Source: Gentiana macrophylla (taxonomy: Eukaryota > Streptophyta > Magnoliopsida > Gentianales > Gentianaceae). From it: a stretch of DNA of 64,000 nt. Positions 46,701 through 58,700 of the stretch are shown piece by piece (positions within the stretch are counted from its first letter, which is position 1; the number at the start of each line of letters is the position of its first letter). Where the stretch lies: contig CM047809.1 of NCBI GenBank assembly GCA_026214975.1, positions 32,461,977 to 32,525,976 of the forward strand, read 5' to 3'. The position numbers were made by a program, and so were the translations under genes. Below the pieces are notes generated by a model. The model ran no database searches and was not told where the DNA came from. It was given only the letters and a program-made list of their open reading frames with translations.

Positions 46701-47950
46701 TGATTCGTTGAAACAAATGGATTCACTTTCATCTCGATACTACTGATTTGCCTTAAACAAAGTGAAGATGACATTTGTAGTACGAATCTGTGACTCGGAT
46801 TTTTGTTTGATAAAGACGAACCACTAAGAAAAGTCGAATAGGTATGTGTAACACATCTAAAACTATTAAAGGTAAAAGGTTTCCGTATTCAGATAAACGA
46901 CCCTTCAATATCTAATAATTAGTGCATATATCCTAGAGATAAGACCTGACGACTAGCTAAGGGTGATTCCTATCTCCAGTCTAAGAACACTATCTCAAAG
47001 GAACAATGACTATGTTTCCTTTCAATCGGGAGAGGGTAATAGATTTGAAGGGGTAACATAGCTTGTTCATCATGACCTTCGGGGTCTAGTGAGAGACACG
47101 AGCTAGTGGGAGTTTTTGAGTGGTGACATTTTGTCTGATAACTACTCAAAACGCGATTTAGTTTATCAAAAGAATACGAGGAGGAGTCTCTGATTTTAGC
47201 AGAGAATAGAGTATTCCATGCTCATAAATAGGCTATAGCATAGTCTTGGGACTGATGCTCAGCCTGCCTCCAAGTGGAATGTTTCTCACTGAGGAAGAAA
47301 CCATAGACTTGCCCTATATAGTTATTGATGTGCTACAATACACTACTAAACACGATTAAGATAATTGGTTGCAAAATAACGGTTAACATTATTATGTAAA
47401 CCGAGAAGTCTGCCTAGAAGATGCTAGTGAATTTATGGATAAGGAGTGACTTCGGTTCACACCATTTCCGTAAATGTAGGCATTTAGCACTTAGTGCTTG
47501 AAGGTAGGACTAGAGATTTTGCACACACGCATACGTAATATAACTATTCGTGAAATATCTTAATGTGACGAGTGAAGGTTGGTTATAAGATTCTTGAGAT
47601 CAGAAAGTGACGGTTGGATTTGTCACACACCTTTCTCGAAAGAATACATAGATAACAAACATAGACCTTGGTGTACGTTTACTCAAGGAAGTTACTATCT
47701 GATTTAATCAGACGACGTCCAACATCGGTTGTTTGTGATTACACTGATAAATACTACTAGATCAGAATGTCAATCCACCCAGAACGCAGTGGGAGTATGG
47801 TTTAACCATTGACCCATTATGGTTGTGTGGACTTTATAGTCTCATTGAGGTGATTGATAACCTGTGGCTCTTTGTAAAATTTGTATAGGATTACGATAAT
47901 AGAGGTTGGTTTGAAAGCCTTAACCCGTGAATGGAGTTTTGGTACTCAGG
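43782..47950 (+). mobile_element. Copia-B leader and decayed gag/pol N-terminal region
   Basis: No meaningful reading frame is present. It opens with a leader (43782-44640). It is followed by blocks shared with Copia-A: CATGACATGCATCAT (about 44725), the GTGTCTACG and GGTTGGGTGGTCAAC segment (about 45030-45120), TTGAGTGGGAGCGG (about 45378), and the single copy of the unit that is triplicated in Copia-A (about 46200). I could not assign a domain. Confidence 0.55.
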
Positions 47951-47964
47951 ATTCTGCTCACCTC

Positions 47965-48225
47965 TTGTAAAACCACACGAGTGTCTCAGCCCAGTGGGAG
48001 TAATTGGATCTACGCCGAAAGAGTCGAATGAATAGGAAAGTTTAACTTTCAAAGATAAAAGTTGAGTGGTTCAGGGTGATTCCCTAAAAAGTAGAGAGTT
48101 AACCAAACCTTGAACTCTCTCACCACTCAGTCTTGCTAGATTTCGTTAGAAAGCAGAAAATAGGGGTGATTCCCTGAGACTTTCTTGCCATAAAACGGAG
48201 TCTGGATTCATTCGGAATAGAAGGG
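47965..48225 (+). pseudogene. Copia-B reverse transcriptase remnant
   Basis: LVKPHECLSPVGVIGS near 47972-48015 aligns base for base with the RT piece of Copia-A (VEPPEHLRPSGSNWIY). The following bases preserve the GKFNFQR and ETFLP-like segments in shifting frames. It is recognisable only through the Copia-A comparison. Confidence 0.6.
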
Positions 48226-48789
48226 TCTTGGTTAGAACAAATGGTAGGTTGACTGCCGGGACTTATGCCCTTTGTGGATGTAAGAGAACCTCTCGGTCAT
48301 TAAAAGTCGCATGTTTTAAAATATGTGGACTTGACCAGAATATTGATAAGTCTTTTGTAGACTAGGTATCAATATTGGTAAAATAGTAGTATTAGTGTTC
48401 ATGAATGATAACACTGAAACAGTTGGAAACAACATGTGTGTGCTATCTGAAGTCGGAAACTGACAGGCCAAGATTCTCTGGATGAGAGAATTGGACTATA
48501 TTCTAAGAATCTGATTCAGTCAAGTTCACGAGAATGAGTCATTGGCTATCCCACCTATCTTATTGAATAAGACGATCATACATATACGTATGCAACATTC
48601 ATTGAGAGTAGTCCTACCCTACCTCTCAGGAATGATTCTCTAAATCTTCGGATAAAGAGAAAATGGGATAGATTCTCTCTGGGATAAAGGCAAGTCAGCT
48701 TAACACGAGTCAATTGCAATCGGATCTTGGATTCGAGCAATAAGTAGCGGTTTAGTACGTCCTCAAGTATCTTTAGATAACGAGGAATC

Positions 48790-48905
48790 ATATGCTTGTA
48801 TATTCAGGTGCAAACTTGAATATGGTTGACTACACTGATTCTGACTTGTAGTCAGATTAAGGATGATCATTAAGTTGATCTCGGGCTCAGTGTTTACCCA
48901 TAGTG
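48790..48905 (+). pseudogene. Copia-B RNase H remnant
   Basis: SGANLNMVDYTDSDL followed by a stop and SD, then after slips DLGLSVY, is the copia RNase H motif (YTDSDFxSDxDDRKSTSGSVF). TDSD contains the first catalytic Asp. Confidence 0.7.
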
Positions 48906-49258
48906 CTTAAAATTTCCTTCCTGATCTGGGAGTAATTCCTGGTCTAGCGAGCTGATATCACTTCATTGTGAAAACAGTGAAGAGATAGCTTAGAAGTATC
49001 TTCACAGTCACAAGAAGTCAAAAGCATATAGAGAAAGAGTACCGCCTGATTGGAAGGACCGACAACGTTTCAATCCTAAAGATCGTCTCGAGTCGACAAC
49101 CTAACTAATCAGTGTACCAAGTCGAGTGCTTGGAGGGTACGGCATTGATGGATATGTCTCATCTGCTTTTAGAGGAAGTGGGAGAGTGTTGTGAATAAGA
49201 TGAGAAAGGGTGTGCTCTAAAACAATCGTTGCTTGTCATTTTGCAAGTGCAAGAGAGG
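48906..49258 (+). mobile_element. Copia-B 3' untranslated region and weak polypurine tract
   Basis: There is no open frame. GTGTGCTCTAAAACAAT near 49210 is shared with Copia-A. The pre-LTR tract reads CAAGTGCAAGAGAGG, less regular than the AAGTGGGAGAT of Copia-A. Confidence 0.6.
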
Positions 49259-51029
49259 TGTTAGTGTAGTGCCCGAAAGACAATTTGTGTAATTGTTTTT
49301 AATAATGGATGATGAATTTATCTCATCTTAGTTAATTGCTTTGTGCTTGTAAAGTAATACACTACGCAAACCCTAAGTATATCTCGTATGTAACCACTTA
49401 ACTCGGTGTATGGATTACACGTGAGGATTGAGTTAGTGTAGATATGCTTAAATCTGTTAGTCCGTGGTGAACTTAATCGAGTTTAGGGTCTCTTGATTAA
49501 AACACCAATAATGCGCCAGAACACCTTAGGGTGTGATAGTCTTATCCGGATTTGTCGGTAGAGGGTACCTACGTGGGGCATTTATATATGACGGCATTCA
49601 TATAGATGGACCGATTTAATCTGAATTTCTCGATATAATTCCGTAATCGAGGAATCTTATTAAATCATTAGATGATCATATATGGATCAACCTTAATCTC
49701 GAGGTGATCACAGTCTGCCGCTTGTCCGGGGTAGTGTTTGATGTGTTAGTTACGGTTTACTTAAATATGTGTTCCAAGCCACTTCTCATTGGCACTATCT
49801 CCATATGAGTGAGTAGTTACGATTTTCACAGACATGGAATCCATTCCTTCCTGCGGGAAGTAGAGACAAATCCCTTATTTGTTAGCCCTAAGAAAGTGAT
49901 TGATCCCGGGAGTTCACATTTGACTAATTGATCACTAGTCAGATATGTGAACTAATTGATCATCAGGGGGTTGATGGTAAATAAGGATAAGATATTCGAG
50001 TCGGGTTCACAGAGACTTCCCACTCATAATGGGACGATCTATGGAGGATAATCCGTATGTAGTGATTATATCAATGGACACTTATTCACTCTATGGGTTG
50101 AGTATAAGTATACATCTATAATCGGTAGAGTTCGATTCGGGTTTATGGTGGCGTAATCCCGGAATTAATAATTATATTCTCGTTTGATGAATAATTAATT
50201 ATTGGAGCTACTTGGTTATAGGTCCATGGTCCCCGATGTGGCTTACGTAATTCGGACTAATAATCTTGTTATTTGGGCCTCATTGATAATTAATTGGTGG
50301 GCTAATTAATTGATATGCATGAATATTATTTAGTTGAAATTTAAATAATATAATACTGTGAAAAGAGCATTTTTCGTGGGCTGCAGTGGCCTAGTGTGGC
50401 GCCAATATGTCTTGGATTTTCCAAGAAATTAGTTTTCTGGATAATGACATATTGTGTAATTAGTTATTTATTTGTTAAATAATTAATTGGATAAATAAAA
50501 GAAAATAATTTATTTATTATTTATCTCTTAACTATAAGGATAATTATATTTTCTTATTATAAGATTGTAATTATCTCTTATTTTTATTGGATAATAATAA
50601 TTAGAATTATCTCTTTTATTTTGTTAAACCGATTGGGTATAGGTTTTCTCTCTTGGATTTTGCCTATAAAAAGAGAGTTCTCCCCGAGCCTTAGGTGAAG
50701 AGAGGGCCACGAAATTTATAGAGAAAAAAGGCTAAGGAGTTCGATCCTTAGCTCCACCCAGTTGGAGAAAAACTTGGAGTTTTTCTTGGAAGCATATGAA
50801 TGAGGTTCTCATATCAAGAAGGGTGTCCACCAACCACCGTTTGGAGAACACATTGGAAGATCAAGGCTTCTCATCCTAAGATCAAGGCGTCTCTTCCCGA
50901 TATTGGTAACATGATCTTAACCCCTTGTAGTAGTTTAAGTCCTTTAATTATGTATTGTGTTGTATAAGTCGTGATCCATCCGCTGCGCGTAGATCTAACT
51001 CGTTTAGATCTAAGATCCTACATCCTTCA
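49259..51029 (+). repeat. Copia-B 3' LTR
   Basis: It begins TGTTAGTGTAGTGCCCG, ends CTACATCCTTCA and is followed by GGATG. The TATA box is at 50665-50672. It is very similar to the 5' LTR, with clustered small differences. Confidence 0.92.
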
Positions 51030-51034
51030 GGATG

Positions 51035-51528
51035 TCCATATATGATCAGCTGACTTTTAGTCTGTTATGTTTCATAAACACCTCAGCTGACTTCTTCACA
51101 TCTAACTTTTTATTATGAAGTTAGAGTACACCATTTTAAACATAACCAAGTTCCCATCATCACGTTACTTTTAATGGAACTCAGACCTTATACACAAGGT
51201 ATGTGTGATCAGTTTAGGTCATCACAGACTTCCCTAAATTCTGATCCCATATCCTTGACTTTTAAATACTACGTTTGATCCTTTAGCCTTCAATATTGAC
51301 TTTAAACCCTCAGCCTTCAACCATCAGCAAGCCCTAGACACTCTACTGACCTCGACACTCTACTGACCTAAATAGGTCTGCTGATCAAGTCAACTTACCT
51401 CTTTACAGTGCTTGTTTGATCAAACCTATACAAAGATCAAACTCTAGTAAACCTATACAGCATCTTTTTGCATTTGCTCTATAACAGCTAGTCTGGCACT
51501 CATCATTAAAACTAAAATATGTCTAACA
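51035..51528 (-). repeat. SIRE-C 5' LTR, second part
   Basis: It continues the LTR after Copia-B (TCCATATATGATCAGCTGAC) and ends ATATGTCTAACA. A short 20 bp repeat of the CTCTACTGACCT type lies at about 51340-51370. TTCTG (51529-51533) is the target duplication. Confidence 0.9.
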
Positions 51529-52099
51529 TTCTGATCACGTGGTATGTTTCAGAACTCATAATACTTGAGACTGCTTCTTAATCTCTTCTCAAGATTGAGG
51601 TATCGTTTCAACACTTCATCTATTACTTCGAATGTGCCATTGATTTGGCACACTACAACCTTTGAATCGCAAAAAATTTCCAAATTTTACACATTCATGG
51701 CTTTGGCCAACTCCAATCTGGCTATGACTGCTTCATATTCGGCCTGATTGTTAGAGCCGGTGAAGTTGAACATCAAGGTTTTTCAATCTCTTCAGACGAG
51801 CCCGGCTCCAAGAGTATTATCCCTACTTCACAGCCATTTTGGCTCGTGGCCCCGTCAACATACATCTGCCAACAGTGACTTGGCCTTTGAGGTGTGACTA
51901 CTGTTGGGGTGTTTAACTCATCGACACTCGGCGAACTAGACTGTCCGGCGGATTCTTCCTCGTTGAAGCTTGTTTCGACTATGAAATCTGCTAGAGATTG
52001 TACCTTAATTTCTTTCCTGGGCTCGTATTGAATGTCAAACTCGGTCAATTCAATAGCCCATCGTAACAAACAGCCTGAAAGGTCTGGCTTGTGTAGCAA
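51529..52099 (-). pseudogene. Element F pol: second (archaeal-type) RNase H
   Basis: After the classical RNase H tail (LRQLLHKPDLSG, LLRWAIELTEFDIQYEPR, LADFI), a Ser/Glu-rich linker leads to CWQMYVDGATSQNGCEVGI (about 51805-51865), the start of the extra RNase H found in Tat-type gypsy elements. A stop and frame change follow (51773). Then come NNQAEYEAVIARLELAKA and CDSKVVVCQING, ending at IPRDQ where SIRE-C is inserted; the remaining NEQAGYFSKL is at 13397-13426. The catalytic Asp and Glu motifs are visible. Confidence 0.87.
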
Positions 52100-52504
52100 T
52101 TGTCGTAGTGGACTATTTGTCAGTACGACGATCGTGTGCGAAGAAAAGTAAGCCCTTAGTTTTCGGGCTGCAACAACAAGCGAGTAGGCTAATTTCTCTG
52201 CATTAAGATAATGGCCCTAAATAGGACTGAGGGCTTTTGAAACATAATAGACGGGTTTTTCTAGGGTCCCATCCTCCTTGACAAGAACGGAAGCAACGGC
52301 CCAATCTGAAGCTGCCAAGTACAAAAAGAGTTCATCTCCTAAAATTGGACTACCCAACAGAGGGGGGGCTCGCCAAATAGGCCTTGATTGCTTTGAAAGC
52401 TTGGGAGCATTCTTCAGTCCACTCGAAAGTTTTGTTTCCTTTAAGAATCTTGAAAAAAGGTGGGCACTTATTAGCAGATCTGGAGATGACTCTCCCCAAA
52501 GCAA
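52100..52504 (-). pseudogene. Element F pol: classical RNase H domain
   Basis: LYLAASDWAVASVLVKEDG and KPVYYVSKALSP are Ty3/gypsy RNase H motifs. They follow the RT thumb (FEWTEECSQAFKAIKAYLA) with a small frame change near 52360. A stop at about 52217 precedes EKLAYSLVVAARKLRAYF, so the domain is broken. Confidence 0.88.
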
Positions 52505-53093
52505 TTATTCTTCCATTTAACCTCCGAACTTCCTTAACACAGGTAGGCTCTCTCATGTTTGCCAGATCATGTATCTTCTCAGGATTTGCTTCTCTCCCCC
52601 TTTGAGTTACCATAAAACCCAGAAACTTTCCAGCCTGAACTCCAAAAGTGCACCTTGAAGGATTTAGCTTCATGGAATGTGTCTTGACGTTGTCGAACGT
52701 TTCTTGCAGGTCTGCAATGTGAACGGTCCGGGCCGACTTAACAACCATGTCATCGATATAAGCTTCCATATTCTTGCCAATCTGAGAACCAAAAACCTTG
52801 TTGACCATCCGCTGGTATGTGGATCCGGCATTTTTCAAACCGAAAGGCATCATTTCATAGTAGAACATTCCTCCAGCAGCCCTGAAGACGGTCATCTCTT
52901 TTTCTTCGCTTTCCATTCTTACTTGATGATATCCAGAATATGCGTCAAGAAAGCTTAGCATCTCAAATCCGGCGATCCGGTCGACCATTCTATCGATCCT
53001 TGGCAGCTCATAGGGATCTTTTGGGCATGCCTTATTCAGATCGGTAAAGTCGACGCACATACGCCATTTCCCATTGTGTTTCTTGACCATCAC
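52350..53093 (-). CDS. Element F pol: reverse transcriptase core (Ty3/gypsy, Tat type)
   Basis: This is 247 open residues. Visible motifs are KWRMCVDFTDLNKACPKDPY (9-28), LDAYSGYHQV (49-58), FYYEMMPFGLKNAGSTYQRM (77-96), the catalytic YIDD (112-115) in YIDDMVVKS, and FLGFMVTQRGREANPEKI, a wording characteristic of the Tat branch. The enzyme would reverse-transcribe element RNA. It is intact over the palm but cut off from protease by a stop near 53118 and from RNase H by a frame change near 52360. Confidence 0.92.
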   Translation of the reverse strand: MMVKKHNGKWRMCVDFTDLNKACPKDPYELPRIDRMVDRIAGFEMLSFLDAYSGYHQVRMESEEKEMTVFRAAGGMFYYEMMPFGLKNAGSTYQRMVNKVFGSQIGKNMEAYIDDMVVKSARTVHIADLQETFDNVKTHSMKLNPSRCTFGVQAGKFLGFMVTQRGREANPEKIHDLANMREPTCVKEVRRLNGRIIALGRVISRSANKCPPFFKILKGNKTFEWTEECSQAFKAIKAYLASPPSVG

Positions 53094-53117
53094 AACGTTT
53101 TCTAGCCAGGTAGAATA

Positions 53118-53909
53118 TTAGAGTTCCATGATGATCCCGGCCTTGACCAACTTGTCAACCTCAGCCTTCTTTTTTTTTGGAAAACTGGCGGGCCTTTTGT
53201 TGGACAGGTTTGAAGCGCGGACGTTAAGGTGATGCAATGCGATCTCAGGCTCCACCCATCTCATGTCCATCACAACCCATGCGAAGGCATCCAAGTTCTC
53301 CTTGAGTAGCGATATCAGCTTTTCTTTCTCCCGTACTTCCATTTAGGCCCTAATTTTCACCTTTTGATCGGGATACTTCACATTTATGATAACCTCAACC
53401 AATTCATCTTTGGCGGTGAATTCAGACTCATCTCTTATCTGGAGGGTGTCACAAATCACCGCTTTCGGCTCGATGCCCCTATCTTGGGTGATTCCCATCA
53501 TTTCCTCTAACAGATTCGGCTTGCTTCGAGCTTTGGTCTCTCCGATCATGTCCATGCGGGCTCAACAGGAGGATGACTCGGGTGTCTCGACTTAAGACCT
53601 TTTGTATGTCCCTCTTGTCAGATAATCACTTCGGTTTGTAGTCACATGATCCAACATCGTCTTGAAACGGCTGATAATCATTCCGATTCCCTCGTTAGTG
53701 TAGAACTTTGCCCTCTGATGGGGAGTTGAGACAACCATTTGAAACTTTCTTTGGGATGGGATCCCCAGGATTTCCGTGTAGTGAGAATGCAGATCGACAA
53801 CCAAGAAATCAGCTTTTTCTTTTCGAGACAGCGGGTGGTCGACAATTTCAACGTCCATATCGATGACCCCCAAAACAGTCACTTTGTCATTAGAAAACCC
53901 TTCCAACAT
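53118..53909 (-). pseudogene. Element F pol: protease to RT linker and RT N-terminus
   Basis: Three minus segments are separated by stops. 53592-53909 has the post-protease stretch ADFLVVDLHSHYTEILGIP (usually ADFLVVDxPSAYNxILGRP). 53343-53555 is an acidic linker. 53118-53342 has LLKENLDAFAWVVMDM and KRPASFPKKKKAEVDKLVKAG, the segment right before the RT core. Confidence 0.85.
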
Positions 53910-53937
53910 TCCAAGGTAAGGTTTTAGCCGGGAAATT

Positions 53938-54366
53938 CCAATCTTTAACTATTTAAGAGTCTCCAAATAGATGATGTCTCGGGCGGCCCCCGTGTCCAGA
54001 AGGACGCAGTTGATGCCGAAGTTATTGATTCCGACCTGCCCCACAATTGACAATTCCATTGCCCAAGGTTGTCCTTCCAACTCGCTTCGAGTGAATGCTA
54101 TAGCTTGCTCATTCAAAGCCAAAAAAACTAGCTTCTCTCTTCCCCTGACATTTATTGCATTTATCTAATTTTTCAATTGATTGTTGCTGGGGAACTCCTC
54201 TATGATTACCTTGATTTCATTCACATACTTGCGGGGACCTCGTTCATTCCTGTTGCCCTCTCCTTGCTTCTTGTGCTTGTCTAACTCTCAGTCTTTGATC
54301 ATTCTGTCGATGATCCTGTTCTTTCACAGTTATGGTTCTCTTTCCATCTATTGCAATCCATGTTGA
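53938..54366 (-). pseudogene. Element F gag C-terminus and aspartic protease
   Basis: FGINCVLLDTGAARDIIYLE contains the retropepsin triad DTG (codons 53988-53996). Upstream, SELEGQPWAMELSIVGQVG matches the strand before the active site. Further upstream (54170-54366) are degraded pieces of the gag tail, which I cannot align in one frame. The stop at about 53946 separates protease from the linker. Confidence 0.78.
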
Positions 54367-54369
54367 GTA

Positions 54370-55690
54370 ATTCACCTAGCTAGATGTGATTCCAAATTTG
54401 ACTTATGATGTTCCTTTTGTCGTCTATATAGGGTGTTAGGGTTGTTAAAGGCACGTCTACACGTTACATGGCAAGCTTCTGTGGCTTTGCATAATCGAAT
54501 TTTGTTACGCTTCTGTGGCGTTATTGAGTAGACGTTTATATTCTTGACCGTGCTTAGATTACAGTGACATCTATGGAATTAGTTGGGCTAGTTTATTTTC
54601 TTTATTTTCGTTTTGCCTTTTTAGTATAGTTGCATATCATTTAGTTACATTGTATTTTATTCTGTTTTTTCTTTTTATTTTTATTTATCTTTTTAGTGCA
54701 CCTAGCCCTGCTACTTTGTAGTGTCCTCTATCCTCATTTCTGTATGAACATGTTGGGCTTATTTGTATTGTAAAGCTTCTGTGGCTTTATGTTTGACGCT
54801 TAGGTGTTCTGTGTTTTCCCTGTGAGGTGAGTTTTCCATCTGAGCAATTATATCTTGTGCATATCTTGTGCTTCTATCTTGTTTATGATTTATTTTGCCA
54901 TGTTATATCCCCCTATCCCCAGAGGTACGTTTTGTTTTGTTTGTTCAAGTGTGCAGGATATCTTCGATAGCGATTGTGAACTTTTAGATGAAGCCAGTTT
55001 TCCGGTGGATGGTCCACAGTCTACTGCTTTCTTCAGGCATTTCTGGATATGACTTGGGACCATTTCCAGAATTGCCACCTTCGAACTACAATCAGCTAAG
55101 TTCATTTTTCTTTTCTTTAATTCTGCACAACATGAGGACATGTTGTCATTTAAGTGTGGGGGAGGGGAATGATTTGATATGTATCCATTCATTTGCTTAA
55201 TTTGTTACAAGTCTATGCAAAATGAGCTAGAATTTTCAAAATCTTCTGACATTTTTGTTTTTTGTTTTGTCCCGAGTAGGCAATTCAATGCAATGTTCGT
55301 TATTTTTATAGTCATCCAAGCTATATATCATATGTTTGATAAGTTAGTTGTTTCACCTGAGATCTATTTTTCACGAGCCATAGTGAATGATGAGCTAATT
55401 TATAAAGTTATACCCCTTTTTGGATTAGTGGTTTCTGATTTTCTTATAAGTCATGTGCTTAGTGCTACGTACATATCTTGAGATTTATGATAGTTTGTAT
55501 TTAGATCCGAAGTATGTTATACTGTGAATATCTAAGGTTTGAATGTGATAAGTAACACGTAACTTATTGTCAAATGAAAAAGTTGAAAAATATGAAGAAT
55601 TATTGGGTGTGTCGAAAGCTAGTCGATGATTTGAGTCCGATAGGGTATACCACGTATGTCCTATACCACTATGATGACCAAAAGCTCACG
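54370..55690 (+). mobile_element. Athila-like 3' fragment (element H)
   Basis: It is plus-oriented, unlike F around it. It contains a degraded ORF end (55040-55090, DLGPFPELPPSNYNQLS) followed by CATGAGGACATGTTGTCATTTAAGTGTGGGGGAGGGG. That is the box downstream of the last ORF of Athila-type elements, comparable with 842-885 in element G. The phrase GCTTCTGTGGC recurs near 54475, 54510 and 54775. No LTR is found. The left border with F (about 54370) and right border with E (about 55690-55730) are approximate. Confidence 0.55.
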
Positions 55691-55729
55691 ACAGTCAGAA
55701 AAAGCTGCCTTATGATTTGAGTAAGGTAG

Positions 55730-58700
55730 GTATATTGATTTGAGGCAACTGAAAATGACAATGATGGTGATGATAATGATGGTGGTGGGCAGGCTAAACA
55801 AGTTGCACAACCTGCTGCACCAAAGAAGGCTGCACAGAAAAGAAAGGCTACTGATACAAGAAAGATCACTGAGCTTTTAAAGCCTAAGAAGACATAACAA
55901 AGAAACAAGTAGGTGAACACGCTCTTTGAGCCCACTGAGGTTCCAGTTGAAGATGAGGATACTGAGCCTGCTGGAGCTACAAAGAAAACTGCTGCTGAGA
56001 TTTTAAGAGAACAATAAAAAGAAGATAGAAGGAAAAGGAAAACTGCTGAAATTGAGGAGCAACCTGCAAAAAGAAGGAAACAGGTTGTGAAGAAGAAGGC
56101 TCATGGAAAGGGCAAAGAATTGAGGATTCTGGAGGCCCAAAAGGAAGTAGAAGAAGAGGTTGTTGAGCCTACTGAGGGTACTGATGTTGTTGTTGAGCAA
56201 AAAATTGACGAACCACAGCACACTGCTGAACCTGAACCTGCTGTGGAAGTTGGTGTACCTATTCAAGACCCTGTTGTGGATGTTACAATTCAGGGGGAAG
56301 AACACACTGATGCAAACCCTGCTGAGGAGCATATGAGTAAGAGGGAACCTAGTGTTGAACAGTTGGAGGTAGTAGGTACAAATGTACAACCTGATGAACC
56401 TACTGACCTATTTGTATATGCTGTAGATACATTGACTCATCTTGTTGAAACCTTTGGAGGAAAAAAAACTGAGCAATCTGCCCCAAGAAGCCCCACAATG
56501 CCTTTTGAAAGAAGGGAAAGAAGTCCAAGAGGAAAAGGTAGATCCCAACTTCAAGAAAATTGAAGATTACTTTGCTTGGAAGTTTGGTTTTTATAAGAGA
56601 CAAAAACCAGATGCAGAACCAATGACTGATTTTGAAGAATGGTCATTCAACCGGTTGGGAGTAAAGAGTTTTCTTGGACTAATTGATACATCTGAACTAC
56701 AAGTGAGGCTGTTGGATATTATTGAAAGGGAAAAGCAAAGAGGAAGCATTTTTTCAGAGAACCACAAGATGCACCTGACAATGATGATTCATCATCTTCA
56801 GATTCTGATGATGATCACCCATCGTTTCCAGGCCAGCCAAGTGGCACTGCATTTGATAAACCTACTGAGGATGTAGGATAGGGGTCTAAAGACAAAACAG
56901 CAGATCAATCTACTGATGATGTTGGCAAGTCTTCTGAGGGCCAGCAGACTGATAATATAGATGAAGACATGGAGAATGTTACTATGAATGATTTGGAAGC
57001 TCGAATTAATGCTGAAATAGCTCTTAAAGACATCAGGCTGATCAGTATGTCTGACACCTTATTGGTTGTAGTATCTAATGTCTATTCTGAGGATCAGCTG
57101 ACTGACATGCTAAATAAAGAGTTAGGAGCTGATTACAATGAAGATTTGGAGATACATCTTGTTGTAGCAACATCACTTGAAGAGGCCAGGATATCTACTA
57201 TTTTTTATGTTGTTATGTTTGAAGAAGCTGATACAAGTTCAGAGGACTCAGCTCAGTATCAGGAGTGGTTTGACACTCAAGAAACCTTATAACAAGTTGC
57301 AGATCAATTACAGAAGGTTTCTGATGCTGGAGGAGTTTTAGAGGAAAACTTGGTTGTGTTTTCTCGTGTTTTTTTTGAAGATATGGTTCAGGTTGCTGAG
57401 TTACAAACAACACATGAATACAGGTTGAAACAGAGGGTCCTAATCATTGAGGAACAAACAGTGTTGGGACAAAGGCTGGAACTTATGATGGGATTGGAGG
57501 GATCCCCTACACATTTTGAGGAGACTGCTGAAGCACAGGCTGTTGTAGAACCTGTTGCTGTAGAGAAGGTCACTGAAGAGAAGGTTGCTGAAGGGAAAGA
57601 TAGTCAGCAGACTGTTGTTGATGAGGATGAATAGCTAGTGGACTATGACTTTAGTGATGAGGAATTTCAGATGCCAGAGGAGGAAGCAGTTGTAGATGAG
57701 CCCAAACAGGCACATGTACCAATATTTGAAGAAGTACATGTTGTAGAGGCAGTGCAAGAGCCTCAACCTGCACAAGAACCTAAAGTTGAGGAGATTTTTG
57801 GAAATATTATTGAGGAAGGTCCTGAACCTGCTGAATAGGACAGGACAAGAGCCATAGTTGTCAGTATACCAAGGGCAAACTATAATGTTGAAGAGCCTGC
57901 TGATGATTTTGTTGGACATATGGCTGGAGGTATGGCTGGTGAAATACCAGCACATGTTTTGGAAGAGTTAAGAGCTGTAAGGACTGATATTGCACAGCTA
58001 AGAACTCAACTGAATAGACAAGAATGGAGATTTGAAGATTTGGTGAATCTTGTAGAAAACAGAGAAAGAAGTACTGAGACAGTTGCTTCCAACATTACAT
58101 CTGCTCAGTTTGCTATAAATGATCTAATTAGATATGTAAGAGGTATAAATACCACCACAGCAAACAAAGATAAACATTTGAATGAACAGATTGCCTCACT
58201 GCACAAGAAATTGAACAAGTTTGCAGAGGCACCTAAACCTGCTGTGGTACCTCAACCTGCTGAGGCACCTCAACTGCTGTACTTGATCCTAAGATTAATG
58301 AGATGATCAATCTGCTAGAACAAACTGTTGAAGGAAGGATTACTGTAGTTGACACAAGGACTGAGATAATGGAAGGTCAACTTGCAAATTTGGTGATCAC
58401 ACAAGAAAGTGTTCATGGTCTACTATCCCGGTTTGTTGATGATGTCAATAAGGGGGAAGAGGGTCTTACAGCAGAAGCAAAGGAAGCTGCGAGGATTTTT
58501 GCTAAGAAGAAATGGGAGGATGAGATAAATGAGTTCAGAGAAACTCACACTGGCAGATTGATTGTTGATGACCTCCTGAAAGAATACAAGAAGCTATATT
58601 ATGGAAAGAAGAGAACCTATCATGACATGGGATTTCAGGAAGGACTCAACTCCTTTTTAGGACTAAAATTTTGGGAAATAAGGGTCAAATCACTGAGAGC

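Larger units (their letters stand above)
42009..51029 (+). mobile_element. Copia-B: complete but coding-dead Ty1/copia element
   Basis: LTRs 42009-43766 and 49259-51029 (TGTTAGGTGTAGTGCCCG ... CATCCTTCA) flank a 5.5 kb interior. The target duplication GGATG is perfect (42004-42008, 51030-51034). The PBS is TGGTATCAGAGCC. Coding remains are limited to RT and RNase H scraps. LTR blocks (GTGCCCGAAAGACAATT, ACTTAACTCNGTGTATGG) and interior blocks are shared with Copia-A, so the two are sister families. It is inserted in the SIRE-C 5' LTR. Confidence 0.93.
13427..51528 (-). mobile_element. SIRE-C: compound SIRE/Maximus-type Ty1/copia element, heavily nested
   Basis: On the plus strand the element runs from TGTTGGTCCCTTG (13427) to ATGTCTAACA (51528). 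The flanks are TTTTG (13422-13426) and TTCTG (51529-51533), a 5 bp target duplication with one change. Joining the flanks restores the frame of element F's RNase H, which proves one 38 kb insertion. Its content is: 3' LTR (split by D1), ORF3, pol, gag, a middle LTR, a second partial gag, and 5' LTR (split by Copia-B). The PPT (AAAAAGGGAAAT) and [11 protein letters not shown] motif fit the SIRE lineage. Confidence 0.88.
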
